From positions 147,874 to 211,873 of the forward strand of contig VXBM01001218.1 in the NCBI GenBank assembly GCA_013400155.1: a stretch of DNA of 64,000 nucleotides, read 5' to 3'. Position 1 is the stretch's first letter. Each line of letters begins with the position of its first letter. The notes beneath the pieces are model-generated. The model saw only the letters and a program-made list of their open reading frames with translations. It did no database searches and was not told where the DNA came from. This document shows, in pieces, positions 1-13,700 of this stretch. The position numbers were made by a program, and so were the translations under genes. The stretch comes from Helopsaltes ochotensis. Its lineage: Eukaryota; Chordata; Aves; Passeriformes; Locustellidae.

Positions 1-3000
1 ACAAACACGTTGAGGAACCAAAACAAAACCCCCAAGTACTTCAACACCTTCCCCATTCGATGACCACGACAAAAATAATCTCCAAAACAAGCAGACCACC
101 TCAGGATCTGGTTTGTCACCGACCACACTCTCCCTCACACTGGGATAAATTAGGATGCATCCCCGGGCAACGCTATCGGAGCTGTAACAAAGATCAATTC
201 GAACAAAATAGGGTTGCCAGTGTAACAAAGAGCAGCGTCTGGGGCGTGAAACTTCGGAGCGACTTTGGCTCTAGGCGTAGTGCCATTCCTCAGAGTAATG
301 GGCCACCATCTGACTCTTCCTTCAAAAAATAAACTAGTGGCTAAAAGTAGATTCTGGGATGGTTTTCAGATTTTCTGAGTCGTTTAGGCAAGATGAACTC
401 CATCACAGCCTCGTGGCAACGCCCTTGAAACCCAACAATCACAAAGCTGTTTTCTGACGGCGCTGCTAAATTGGACAATAATGAATCTGTGTGTTCGGAG
501 CCCTGCCCGGCTTATACAGGGCGTATTTCTGATTTCCTTATAATTTGGACACTCGGTCAACAAAAGCTGGATTTCTAAGTGGCCAAAGCCAAAGAGGGAT
601 GTGCTTATTTTGTCCTGAAATGGGCCCTTGAGCCAAGATTTGCCACACTTGATGGGGATTAATCCAGAAAGCAAAGGAGAAATTCAGGCCCCGTGTAGAC
701 ACTGGCACAAAGCCTAAATTTAGAAATCCAAAAGGCAAATGCCATTCTTATGTTCATTTATAAGAAGCTGGGGACATTAGAGGCTTATTCAAAGCTACCA
801 GTGAAGGACACAGACTTCTCTTGGGTACTCGCCACGCTGATAGCGTTCAAAGCGTTGTCTGAAATTGGTATGCAAGGGGTTAACCACAGCTAAATTCCCT
901 TCAAGATTCAGGTTTTAGGATTAGGAGAGGTTATCTGAAAGACAAAGATGTGAATTTCTTCAGGAAACTAAAATTTTGCCAGTATTTAAAAGCTGTAGAC
1001 AGAACTTCAGGCTGGGAACCTCTTGTTTATTAATTAAATTGAACTGAAGTAGTCAATGATTTCTGTCCTTAAGACTGTATTTTATGCCTCTTTCTCCTCC
1101 AGTATCCCACTTATTTACAAGCATTTAAACATTAAAATGATGATGGCATAAGCAAGGCTAAAGATTAAAGACATTTAAAAGGAAAAAAGAAAAGTATGAA
1201 ATTCTAGCAGCATTTCAGCCTCAGGACAACACTATTGGAATCAAAGAGAGTGAACAAGAGCTGAGAGAAGTGAGAAACATTTCTGCAATGAAACCTTCAA
1301 TAAAGTGCCAAGATAATAAAGTTTTCTGATCTGGCTGTTGAAGCTGAGGAAAATGCAGCCAGGAGAATTCAAGGATTGTTTCCTCTTTAAGTTATGGGGG
1401 TCTAGCATTACTCAAGTTTTTCAAAAAGGGCCCGTTCTTTGGAAGATTCCAATCTGTAAATAGAACCCAATCCTTCAGGGAAAAAAATAAAATACAGAGC
1501 AGAGGGAAAAAAGAAGAGGATCCATGAAAACCTTATTTGTTTCTAGAATCTAAACAATAAAACCAGCCAGTCTATTAATAAACCAGCAAAGCTTTAAAAA
1601 GAGAGACAAGGAGATAACTTTTATGTACTCATGGAAAAAGAAGCAGGGTGATTTGTAAGTGGTCAGAGAAAGATGCTGATGCTCTATAACCCCATCCATG
1701 AGCCCAGGGGGAAAGGAAGTGCTCAGCAGAATACCTCAGAAACTGGAATTTCATTTATTTGAATGAAAAACGCACAGGCATTTGAGAAAAAATGTAAAAA
1801 CAAAAATCAGGAAAAAAAAAAGGGCTCAAATGGGGAACATTTGTTCTGGAGTCAAACACAGCTTTTTCTGAATCAGATATTGAGATTTTGGCAATTTTGA
1901 ACTAATTTTTTTGCCCCCTCTCCTCTTTACATTTCAGAAACCCAAAAAAATTCCTTCCTAATTCCTAATTCCAGCCCTTGTAATTGCTGTACAAGGACTC
2001 AGTGAAAGCCCTGCCCTTGGCATTCGTGGAGCTCCTGCAATAGAGAGCAGCTCTCTGACCCCAGAGTCCTGCACTCCCACAAAACTTCCCTGCACTCCCA
2101 TAAAAATGACACTTGTGGATCTCTGCCACCTTTTCCCAGCACTCAAAGGTCATTATTTAGGGCATTACAGACTATCCTGATCTGGAAGGGAACCACAAGG
2201 ATCAGCAAAGCCCAGCGTGGATTCATGACAAGACCATGTTGCATTACAAATATCTCATTTTTCCTTTGTTCTGCTTGGAAAAATCCCTTTTTTTTTTCCT
2301 TCTTGGTCCATGACAGACTCTGGGCTGCAGTGGGTGCCCATCAGAGCAGCTTAAGGGACTTTGGTTCTCTCTGAATCACAGACAAGTAGACAACTTAGAG
2401 CAGAGGGGCCTGACAGAGAGGTGCATAAAATGGTATTTTGAGACAGGGACCTGTCTCTTACTCTAAACTTCCTGTAAATCTGGGCAGGGATTATTTTCTC
2501 ATGTGCAGCATGCAGGAACGTGATCATTTCGAGGCACTACAGGCCACAGCCTTAGAAGATAAGAATTGTTTAAAGAAAATCCCCTCGTGTTCTGAGAGCA
2601 CCACCTACGAGGAGGACTCCACGTCAAACACAGAGCTGCAAGAATTTCTCAGGTAGCTCATCAACCCCTTGAAGGTTGTGTTAGTTAAAGAGCTTTACCT
2701 TTATTTAGTGAATTAAAGCACTGGTGCTGGCTTCAGTCAGCGATTTAATGAGTGTACCACCCTAACTAAACCGGTGTTAATTACCATATACCACCCCAGA
2801 TTATCAGAGGAAAGTAGAAATCAAGATATTTCATGGTTTGAAATGTTTGTAGAAGTGTTCCTGCTGGTAGCTTACGTGGACTTGATTTAAGGTTTATGGT
2901 AAATTCATCCCTTATCCCTGAAAACCTCAAAGCAACATTCTGTCAGCTCTACCAACTTAGCCTAGCCTGGGGGAAAAAAAAATGCTCTAAATTAGCATTT

Positions 3001-6000
3001 ATTCCTAGTTGCAGTATAAACCCAGATTTATATGAAAATTTACAGGCCTCAGCAAGTCTGGATAAGCATGGATGAAAGGAGGTTTATAAAAAACCCCACT
3101 CTAAGCAGAAGGCATCCTGGGTCCGTGAAGTTTTTGAAGCAAAGTTGTTTTTCAGTGACAAATGCTCTTACGAAAATAAAGCGTGGATCCTTCCTAAATG
3201 TACTCTCACCTAAAGTCCTTCCATTTCAATGACAGCAGTGGATAAAACAATAACAAAAACAAGAGCAAAGGGTGGCTGGAATAACGAACACGGGTTGGCA
3301 CTTACGTGTTCAAGTGCAAATTTATCTGAGATTTCAGGTTGATAAGTACAGGCCCTGTGACTTCTCAAAGTGTGCCCCCCTCACAAACAAGCTGTCAGGT
3401 TGTTTTATTTTTTTAAATCTGTCTTTTCATAACAAGAATGATTGACACACTTCAGATGTGCAACCTGATCAACTCCCAGACACTTATTTCTCTTTCGGTG
3501 CGGGAGAAGCAGCGAACTGCTCTGCAAAAGGTCATTGCCCTTCTTCAAGTGGTGAGAAATCTGTCTTGACATTGAATCTGCTCCTCATAAATAACCACAG
3601 GAAAGATTTTTGTCGGATGTTTCTTTCCTTTAGCACTGAAATGGGGTATGGAGAAGCACTGAGTGAGTTTTCGTGGAGTTTTGGGGTTTTTTTCAGAAGG
3701 GAAGGAACAAACATACCCACAAGGCCAATGAGATTATTTAACATTTAAACAGCGTATGCCACCTTCATTTATCTGTCCCAGGGTATCTGGATGCTGCAGG
3801 GTGCCTGACAAACAGATTGAGTTCTGTGAGCATAGTTCTATATTAAAAATATTCATGTACTTTTTAATTTACATACACCTTTCTAGTAAATTAAAGTATT
3901 TAACCAGCCCTGCCTGTTATGAAAATGTCTCTTTTACTCTTATAGTTTTCTCTGCAGTGTCAGCAGATGTGGTTGACAAAAATAAGAATAAATCACAGTT
4001 TTTATTCACAGTTTCTAACTGTTCTTATTTTGTACTGCATCCTCAGTGTTTCCTTCCAGATGCAACTTGCTTCTCCGTTTTTGTCTGTGATCTAAGCAGG
4101 CCAAAGGCACACTCACCCAGGGGGGAAAAGAGGCAGGTTGAGAATTTCTGACTGTCTTTAGCAACTTCCACAGCCATGCAAGTTGAAAAAAAGTGAAAAG
4201 GAAAAAAAAAAAAGTGATTTTTTTTTTTTTCTGCTTAAGATGGGTAGATCTTTCTGTGAGGTAAGTCTCAGTAATTCAACTGCACTTTACATTGCAGAAC
4301 CATCCAGGCTTTTTATTCAAAAAAATAAAATATCCAGGAGAAAAAATGGTCTCCAGTCAGCCACAGACTTTTAGCACCTTTCACCTCTGAAATATACTGA
4401 CTTCCTCTGACCCTCAGAGGCTCTATCGATTCACAGAAATCTGAGTCACAGTTACAGGAAACATTTCTCCCCCAGAAATGCACAGGAGGAGCTGAAATCC
4501 TGCACAGATAACATCCTTTTCTTCCCTGCTACCTGTGCTGAAATTTTTTCTCCTCTCTCTCCATGGTATGGGGGTACCACATCCCAAAATAAATATGCGT
4601 GCCTTAAAGCACTGCCTTTTCACTCCCATTTCCCAAATGGCATCCCTAAGCAGCCTTTTTTACTTTAGATATGTTTTTATAGTATCAGAAAGCCCCAGCT
4701 GATCAATCAGGCAACCAGACCTGACTAAAGCCATCCCTCACCCCGTTTGATTAATTGTGCCAATTACCGGGCACTCAGAGTAAACAATTTCAACAGCAAC
4801 TCCGTGTGGAAAGTGGGCCTGCAGCTATGTGAGAGTGAGGAAAATCGCTTGGAATCATAAATGTATTCATAAAAAAAATCCCATTTCATTCACTAACAAT
4901 TTACTTCCTAGGGGGTGAATTTCATTCAAAGGAGAGAGAGAGAGAAAAGAGGAGATTCAGCAAATATATTATTGGCACGGGCAGGTATTCTAATCACCAA
5001 GGAAAGCGGGTTGGCAGGATTTAAGAGAATTTTACCTATTATATGGAAATAGCGAGAAAATCTGTAGATTTACCGATTTACCAGCTAAGGCAAAAATGTT
5101 TGTTATTTAACTTCAATCCCAAGCATTTCAAAATCTCAAGGGTCAAAAATACTGTTAAACACAAAGAACAGAATGATGCATGACTTTTTTTTTTTTTTTT
5201 TCATTTCTGCCTTCCTGTACATTATGTGTGGAAATATTCCAGAGTACTTGAAAGACAGCCAAGAGTAGGTAGGGGAAAAAAATCTTTTTGAAACTTAAGT
5301 GTCAGAACATCTTTATAAAATTCCCCCTCCATTTTCAGACCCACTGCACACCTATTTGCAAGATGTTAATTAAAAATCGCCCGCTTCCCTTTTTCGTGAT
5401 CATCTTTCACAGTCTGCCCAGTTTACATAAATTAGCACACTAATATGTCAAATACATCAATTATGAGCTAACACACTCTCAACACTAATAGGATTTGCAT
5501 TTTTTACTCCAGCAGACATAGGACGCCTTATTTTTTGGAAAGCAATCTGATACGATTGGGCAGCCAACTGTGTCTCCTAACACGACTTCCACCTCCCGGA
5601 ATGATCCTTCACAGCCCATAGAAGAAGAGCTGGGTGTGAAAATATGCCAAGAGCATGGTTTGCCCTGCCTGCCCTGGTACCTTGAAGGAGCCCTTAAACG
5701 AGAAGAACGCCAGCAGAGCTGAGCAAGGCAGCCAGGTAGCTGTGCTGTCAGGGGGAGTTAGCAAAAGCTGAGCCCTCAGCTGCTGTCTTCAGCTCCTGTG
5801 TCCTAAAGGAAACCATCTGGAAGCCCCAAGTTTACTACAAGGCAGAAAGGATTTTACAAGGAAAAAACTCCCATGGATTCTGGAGAGCACCCAAAGTCTG
5901 AGCTGATAAAGGAAAGCTAACATGTTGTCTTCTGCCCTGACCCGCATGGTCCTTACGGGGTGGCATTGAATTCTACTGCAAGAGTGTGGGGAGATGCTGT

Positions 6001-6829
6001 ACTTCAGAGGCAGCTCAGAGCCTTGAGACTATCAGTCTCCAAGGGGAAGATGGCAAAAAAAACCCAAAAAACCAAAAAAAACCCAACCAAAACCCATCAC
6101 TGCCAGCAGTGTGCAAAAGAGTGCCCCCATTAGCTTAGCCAAGGTTATCAAACCCGTGACAAATACGGGGGTTCACTTTCTTAGGCTGCCAGACAAACCC
6201 CCAAATCTCAAAGTGCCAAACGAAGCAAATTGCTATGAAATTGGAGTCATGCAAAATAACTGCCACGCAACAACGGAACGCAGAACAATCTTCATTTCCA
6301 TGGCGCTTCCGTCATAATTAAAAATATTCATAGAGCTTTACAAGGCATGAAATTACCTTGGCATTTCCATCTCACAGGGTGGAACCTTGGCATGAGCTCG
6401 GGGTGGGAACCCTGGGAGGCTGCACATCACACATCAAACAGGCACCCACAGAGCCGCTCAAAGCTCCTTGTGAACGGCTGGGGTGGCCCAGTGCTTTCGG
6501 ACAAGGCAGCTCTGACATCCTCTGTCAGCTCAGCAAAGCTGCACAAAGCAGGGAGGTAGATCAATAGCACAGGAGAACATCAAAATGACATTATGGGGAC
6601 TTGGAGAGAGGTAATGTGTTCCCAAGCATAACAGCTTCAGCTGCAATAATTAAATGTGGAGCTCTGCTCGGGCTGCACACAGCAACAGCCCCTCTGAAGC
6701 AGGCTGCTGGCTGGCCTGACCCAGATAGATGCAGAGGGCTAAAAACCACCAAAACCAAAAGCACACAGGTACATTAACTCCCAAACTTGGGGTGCAACCA
6801 GAAGCAGCAAACAGTTCCAGCAGCCCTCT
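1..6829. other. Upstream intergenic DNA, no gene seen
   Basis: AT-rich non-coding DNA with frequent stops in all frames and only short chance ORFs. I recognise no exon, RNA gene or intact transposon. Around 2040-2200 there is a short stretch with a repeated CTGCACTCCCA word and CR1-like wording, too weak to call. Simple sequence includes T17 at 5185-5201 and short GA runs near 4931-4950. The block at about 4720-5560 is repeat-free and rich in TAATTA-type and octamer-like words; it is reported separately as a possible conserved element. In mammals the neighbour on the 5' side of RERG is PTPRO, transcribed divergently. No PTPRO exon is visible here, so this is probably the interval between the two genes. 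Confidence 0.55.
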
Positions 6830-7733
6830 TGTTAGAGGGTAGAAATAATCCTAGACACAGACTTCTTGTTGATCCCAGCACGAAAAGGGTCCTGGTTTAT
6901 TCCTGTTCACAGCTCAGCCATCCTGACTCCAACCATTCCCTGACTCTGGCTGCAGTGAGCTCCTGCTGGAGGTTTCCCTTGCAGCCTCTGGCTACTGGGT
7001 ATCTCCTGCTGAACTCTGACGGCAGGGATTGGGGTGCAGGCTGTGACTGCAGCCTTTACCCAGCCAGACTGTGCCTGCAGGGATTGGGGTGCAGGCTGTG
7101 CCTGCAGGGATTGGGGTGCAGCCTGGGACCGCAGGGATCGGGGTGCAGCCTGGGACCGCAGGGATCGGGGTGCAGCCTGGGACCGCAGGGATCGGGGTGC
7201 AGCCTGGGACCGCAGGGATCGGGGCGCAGCCTGGGACCGCAGGGATCGGGGCGCAGCCTGGGACCGCAGGGATCGGGGCGCAGCCTGGGACCGCAGGGAT
7301 CGGGGTGCAGCCTGGGACCGCAGGCTTTTACCAGGCTAGACTGCGCCTGCAGGCTCCTGCAATGCTCTAACTGCAGACCCACACTGACCTCACAGCAGGG
7401 ATTCTCTCTCCCCAGGAGCCTTCTTTGTCATAATTTTCTTGTTCCCTCTTCCTCAAGGTTCCTCCTCCTTCATGATTCCCCCTCACCAGCTCACCCACTC
7501 CCCTTTATCACACTTATCTTTATTGGCTATAACTGCGACTCATCTGGGGCAAGGCAGTATTGGGTAATTAACACAACTGTTACTAATCAGGGACGAGGTC
7601 ACCTGTATTCCCTTCTCCTACATCTAACCAATGTCCATGAGGTTTGGTGTACCTTACACTTCTATCCAGCAAAGGAAATGCAAAGGGAGTTCACCATTAG
7701 AAATGTGGGGAGTGCTGGGACTGCTCCCTGACA
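6830..7733 (-). mobile_element. LTR-like element of an avian endogenous retrovirus
   Basis: Read on the minus strand, the segment begins TGTCAGGGAG (right edge, 7733) and ends CCCTCTAACA (left edge, 6830). These form an imperfect short terminal inverted repeat of the TG...CA type expected of an LTR. A minus-strand AATAAA lies at 6896-6901, about 65 bp before the 3' end, which fits an R/U5 junction. A second AATAAA next to a CCAAT word lies near 7530. The 27-bp minisatellite sits in the middle. I see no convincing target-site duplication and no gag, pol or env sequence. If it is an LTR it is solitary and old, or the borders are slightly off. The assignment rests on recognised wording and ends, not on a database match; an unclassified GC-rich repeat is the alternative. 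Confidence 0.45.
7024..7320 (+). repeat. GC-rich 27-bp minisatellite, nine main copies
   Basis: Nine head-to-tail 27-bp units run from 7078 to 7320. Each starts CAGGGATYGGGG and ends GGGACCG or, in the first copy, CTGTGCCTG. A diverged copy lies at about 7024-7050. Later units differ only at single sites, mainly GTGCAG versus GCGCAG, so the array was homogenised recently. Because 27 is a multiple of three, the array stays open in several frames on both strands. This produces a plus-strand ORF of 314 codons (6787-7731) and a minus-strand one of 108 codons; both are repeat artefacts. Copy number is likely to vary between individuals. Confidence 0.95.
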
Positions 7734-10700
7734 ATGGCTTACTCTGTCAGAGCATCCCATTCCTGGAACAAGTGTCCCCTCAAGTCAGTGGATCAGCTGA
7801 CAGGAGAAAACACCCTTTATTCAGCTTAAAATGCTTCAGAGCTCTGCCCATGGAATTCACACTGAAAATAATTCACACCCATCTCAAGAACACTTCAGCT
7901 TTGGGATTCACAGCCATTTTCAACCCATCCTGATGTAGACAGCGCTCCTGCTGTCCCAGTCTCCTTAGGTACCTGCTCCCATGAATTTCACTCAGGTCTG
8001 CCTCTAACTTGAGGAGCTTTCTGAACCCGGATATCTTGAAATGAAGATGGCTCCATTATTCCAGCAGAACACACAAATAGTTAGCAGAAAGGCACAGGTA
8101 CATGCTGGGGTTCAGATTACCAAGGCACAATTTTAAGTAGCAAATGTCTGACCTTGAAAGCCCTTGTGAAAAAAAAAAGCAAGTTTTCAGTTTCTGTCCC
8201 ATTACTGAGTGAAACAACTGCGATTGTAATATCAAGGTGGATTGGAATGCATTGCCATCAAAGTAATTACATTTGACAGAGATGAGAAATGGGATCCTGT
8301 TTTATATGGCAACACACTTTATTACAAAAAACAGACTGTGCTAGGAAAAAAAAAACTAACACAACATATTGAGGTCAACTGAAATGACTGTGGAGAAGAG
8401 GATGAAACTAAAATGACAGACAACACCCAGATGAAAACACAGATTTTTCAGGATAATTTCCAGTGCATTCTAAGTCTCAGAGACTTATCTGCAAGATTTC
8501 TGTCAATCATCCTCAAAGCACTGATCCATCCAACCTGAACCAAGGTATGCTATCATTTCAAAGTGCAATATTGATTCAAGTAGGCACGACAACAGTAATC
8601 AGAAAGGGGAAGCTGCTTACTCTGCCAGGAACAAGTTCATTGGTGCAATTACAGGAATAAACATTGCTGGACAGAGGCTGAAAATAACTGTTTTCTTCCA
8701 AAAGTGTCATGAGCAGAGTAGACATCAAAGAGACACAAAGGTAGCCACGTTCTTATCACTGAGATGGAGCTAATAATGTTGGAAAACATATTTTTAGGAA
8801 TGGAGATGGTAACAGAAGTCAATTGAAAACTCCCTGCTAAGACTGTCACCCGTGCAGGGCACATACAGGCAGGTATTTAAGGCGATGCTTACTCTGAGCA
8901 AGCCCTCACCCCAAAAAACATGATCAAGCAGGAGTCTGGCAGAGAGCCTGAGGAGCAAGCAGAGTGCAGCAGCAAGGCACTCTAACCCCCAAAATTCCAA
9001 GGAGACAGGTGCTGCAATGGCCTGACGTGGCACAGAGCAATTTAAGGTTGGCATCAATCACCCTCAGCTGCTCAGGCACTTGTTTTTCCCCTCCTTCCCG
9101 TGCACAGTGCTGTAGGAATCCAGCACGTGGATCTCAAACACCCTCTTCTGCCAGACTGTTTTGCATTGAAAACGCCTCTTTTGTCACTACCAGCGCATTA
9201 CCTGGGCACACCTGTACAAATATTGCTGCCTCTGATGGATTCAATGCTTTCTACCCATTTACACTTCTGTTTTAACCTTATTTTTATTCCCTATTCTTTA
9301 AGTAAGCTGACCTACTTAATCACTTTATATTTTGGCTCCACTGAGTACCACTTATTAGTGTCTGTTAATGTCAAAACACGCTGCTATTTTTTTTTTATTT
9401 TTCTGGCACGTTCCCTGCCCTTACAAAGCAAAATAAAATCATCAAATGAGAAGAGGATCAGTAACCAGCTACTCTTAGCCCTTTACACGCAAATCTGTAA
9501 ACGATTATTGCACTCATTTTGAGTACAAGCTCTCCAATAACTCTGAGGGTTGTGGATGTTAGTATCAATATAATCAGTATAATTTTCAGTAAAAAAATGC
9601 ATAAAATTAAAGCACTATCAGATTACATTTTTGTCTCCATACAATTTAACCTACAGCAAGCAATATTTTGACTTTCATTTTAGTGCGGCAAAGAGCCCCG
9701 CAATATTAATTAATTAAGCCTTAAAATCCCTCTCCCTAACAGGAAAGTCTTATTATCTCCATTAAACAGATAGGTAAGCTGGACTCAGACTGTGTCTAAT
9801 GACTTGCCTGACTCAGTGACAAATGCAGGAACAGAGCCAAGGAGTTCACTTTCCCAATTTTCCTGCTTTATCACTGAAAACCATTCTCTGGCTCTGGGTA
9901 AGCGCACATGAGCTGCCTCAATACGTGAATTTAGTCAGGCACACAAAAACAAACTTCACTGTATTTGTCTTCTGGTCTTCTGTAAGAAAAGGCTCCATCA
10001 AGTCGTGTTCTAATTAATACAGGGAGATGGTCAATAAAATACGTTGACATCAAAGCTCGCATTTGCTGATAGTATAAGCCATCTCATTAAATGGAAAGAA
10101 TTAATTATAACGGTTTATCAGTGTCAAGTTCTGAACTAGAGGCTCCCGGAGCAGTGAATGCATCGTTGCACCTTGTTTGAACTAATTTTCCTTTGCTGAC
10201 AAAGCCAAATATGAATGTTTATGAACTATAAAGCTTTTCCAAATCCATGCACGATTGTCTGACCCGATTTAGCCACGGGAAAAACCCACACAAGTGCAGC
10301 ACACCCCATGAGACTGGCTGTGAGCAATGCAGTGTGAGTGGAATATCCGTGGTAGCTTCTGCAGACATCAGCGTCTTGCAGTAGAATTAATTAAATTGGT
10401 ATCAGAGATAACTCTATTATTGCTTCACGTCTCCCAGCGAGTCAGGAAAGCCCTTCCACGAGTTTCAGATCCCCTCAGGAATAAGAACGTCACCGGGAAC
10501 TGGCAGCTGCTAAAGCAGGCTCGGTGAGATTTGGAACGAGCATCACTGGATCGGTGGGACACTGCTGTTATTCCCCAGAGCTCAGGTGGTTCCATGTGCT
10601 GAGAGGGACACTCAGAGATGCTCCTCTGAGATGGGAGGGACGGGAGACACTTGAGAGACACCCGACAGAGAAGGAGCTCACACACACCAGGGTACTGATG

Positions 10701-13700
10701 GGCAAAAACTCACTCATCAAGTGCCACGCAGATTGACACCGACAGCAAAACAAACTCTCCCCACAGCAGCAGCAGCCATCGCGTCCCCCTGGACCTTGTT
10801 TGTGGGTGAAAATAAAGCTGAACATCGAGCATGATCTTCCACAGCACAGAAAACTAGTTTGAATGTTTTACCTGATGGAGTCTGAGAGAGCAGGTGGATT
10901 TGCAGAGCCCTGGGGCTCCACCCCAAACTGGACAAAAAAAGGAAAAGAGAAAAGCTGTCTTGGATTTTACACAATTACAGGGCGTAATCTCAAAATGTAA
11001 TTCCAGGGATTAATCAAAACCTAACAAATTAATTTTTTTCTCCTTCAAATATTTAAATGTGAATAATTCTGTAAGGAAATACGGGGAAAAGAGAGATAGC
11101 TCCCTCAGCTACAAGACTCTGACTAAGCTTGAAGCTAGCTGGATCCAGGGTTTGGGCAGTGTCCTACCTCTGGTCCTTGGAAAATATGGGTGATTTGAGA
11201 AATTAGATTGACATTTACTCCTTCAAAAGCATTTATTGGAGTAAAGCTTCCAGTAGGCACAGGTGTCAGTGCATTGAGAGGTTAAAACAGCATCTGTTTG
11301 AGCATGGGCTACTTCACTTTATGAAAAAACCAATAACGTGGAAGATAATAAACAACCTGATTGCAATTCAGAGCCTTAATGATAGGTTATTTTCACATTA
11401 CAGACTATTTGGATACAAATATTTAAAAAAAAAATCAGGCAAGTATGCCACTCTGCCCATTGTTTACTTTCAAACAAATCACAGTTTTGATTTTCCCTAC
11501 AGAAAAATAAATGAATTGAGCAGGACAATAGAGGGGAGAAATATCAGGAAGAGAACATGAAGAGCAATGCTGGTCACTCCCACTCAAATCAAAAATAGGA
11601 TGAGGAGTTAAATAAACATCATTAAATCCCTGTACCCCATCCTCACCCCAATCACTGCAATTCTTCACCACAGCATCTCAGAGCATTCTTCCTCCCTCTT
11701 TTACACTGGAACTTGTCACTGTCACACTGAATTATGCAGAGCACAGAGAGGGTTACAGGGAAATGCTCCACCATCTGCCAGTGCTGGGCTTCACCAAGAC
11801 TGTCTGCAACTTGAATAAAATTCTCTGAAACATTGCCACACTGTGGCAATTCAAAGTATAAGATTTTTCAACTGAACAGGTAAGCAGTTTTCTGTTGCTG
11901 TAAAATCTGGTTTTAAACTTTATGGGCGTGCTGGTAACAATCCTGTCTCCTGGTCAGCAGAAAAATTGTGGCCATGAGAAGGATCCTGAGCAGGTGGCTC
12001 CAAAGAGAGTGAAAAAATCTGTAGTGGACACAACTGATTCAGTCCTGCACAGGCAGGTCCTCACAGCTTCCTTTATCTTCTTTTGGATGAGACATAAAAC
12101 CAATTTCCGAACCGCTCCTGTGATTCCTAAGGATTCTGCAGCTCATCCATTTGAATCAGAGGTGCTGAACGCACCATCACAGCCAAGCTCTTGTCTGGAC
12201 AATATGATGAAACTCTTCCAAAGCTCTTTCCTGTACCAGCTGGATGAGATACTTCCTTGCCTCCCCTGCTGTAATGGATAAGCTGCAGTTGGCAAGTGCT
12301 GAGAGCGCCCCTCTCCATTACTTTTAATTATAATTAGCTTGATTGGGGAAGTCAAAGGGAAGCTTTAAAGAGGCAAGATGAAAAATGTGCCTTAAAGGAG
12401 AGATTTATATCTGTTCACTGAACCAAGCCTAAAGTACAGTGATGATGGAGGGTGAGTGGTTTGTTCTGTATGGTGGGAAGAGCATCCTTCCCTAGACAAA
12501 CCTTCACAAAAGCTGACTTGAGTGAAAGGTGGTCAGAAAAGCAAAATATGAATCACTTCTACCACACATTGTATCTGTATGTTTCCCTCTTTTTACCTGG
12601 AACATCTGGCTGTGCTGCTTCTGTGAGCGCACAACTGCAGAAGCTGAAGTGACCTGGAAAGGTCACTTGAAACATTTTGGCAAAGGTAAATATTTTTATG
12701 GGCTGATGTGATTCACAAATTTGTAATAAATTCATGCAATTACCTGAACAAAACACCATCAAGTTGCTGAAAAGTTTTTTATTATTTCAGTCTTGTTTTC
12801 ATTTGTCATGTTAAACTTGTGTTTTGTTTGGAAGCAAGCCCCAACCTGAAGCAGTAAGCAATCCAACAAATGCTACTACCAAGTGAAAACATTTTTATCC
12901 CTCTCCCGTCCTTTCAGGGAATTTGTATTAGGAATCTGACAGATTTATTTGCTTGTGGCTCTGGGTCTCACAAGCAGTTAGTTACAGAAATGAAAAAATT
13001 TTTTAAAAAAGGAATTCAGCTGTTCTGAACATCCTTCATACACAGACTTTTAGAAAATTAAGTTCCTGGTGCCCAGACAGGGCTCTCTCTCTCTGGCACT
13101 CCTGACAGCTACTTTCCTGACAGCCCATTTAAGCTCAGATTCTCAAAAAATTTCTGGAGGGAATGGAAAAAAAATTTAAATATTTGGGAATGGGAAAACA
13201 TATTTTAAAACATAGACCACAGCTTTCCTATCTGATGCTCTACAAAAGCCCATTCTAAGAACAAAAAGCCCAAGTCTTCTAACATTTCTGAGTCTAACAT
13301 GACTTATTTATGGCTATCCAATATTTATTTCATACAAGGATTGTAATAATTTGCCTCGATGTTATTCTGAAAGTAGCAATTTTCCATTCTCAGAATCTCA
13401 TTTTCAAAACTAGTGAGTGCTGTCATTATCAGAAAATTCAATTGGGCCAGTGTCACCCTTCAGAAAACCCATTTCGGCTCTGGTTTATCTGTTAATCTGC
13501 CCCCATGTGTGTCTGTAGGATCACAGCCAAGGACCCTGCTGGGGCAGGTTTACCAACCTGAGCACCACAGCTCACAAAAAAAGGGCTGGGCTGCATCCAG
13601 AGCCGTGTCAGAAAACCTGTCTGCCGTGTTGGGAATTCCCTCTGGCTGGGAGCTCTGCTGTTTTGGGTAGCTCTGCACCAGCCCCCAGCTCACCAGGACT

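Noticed and set aside
2040..2240. Possible old CR1 fragment (wording such as ATCCTGATCTGGAAGGGAACC)
   Set aside because: Too short and diverged, without the diagnostic 3' end repeats.
6787..7731. Plus-strand ORF of 314 codons, the longest in the window
   Set aside because: Kept open by the 27-bp repeat, whose unit is divisible by three; ORFs also open in other frames and on the opposite strand, and no domain is seen outside the repeat.
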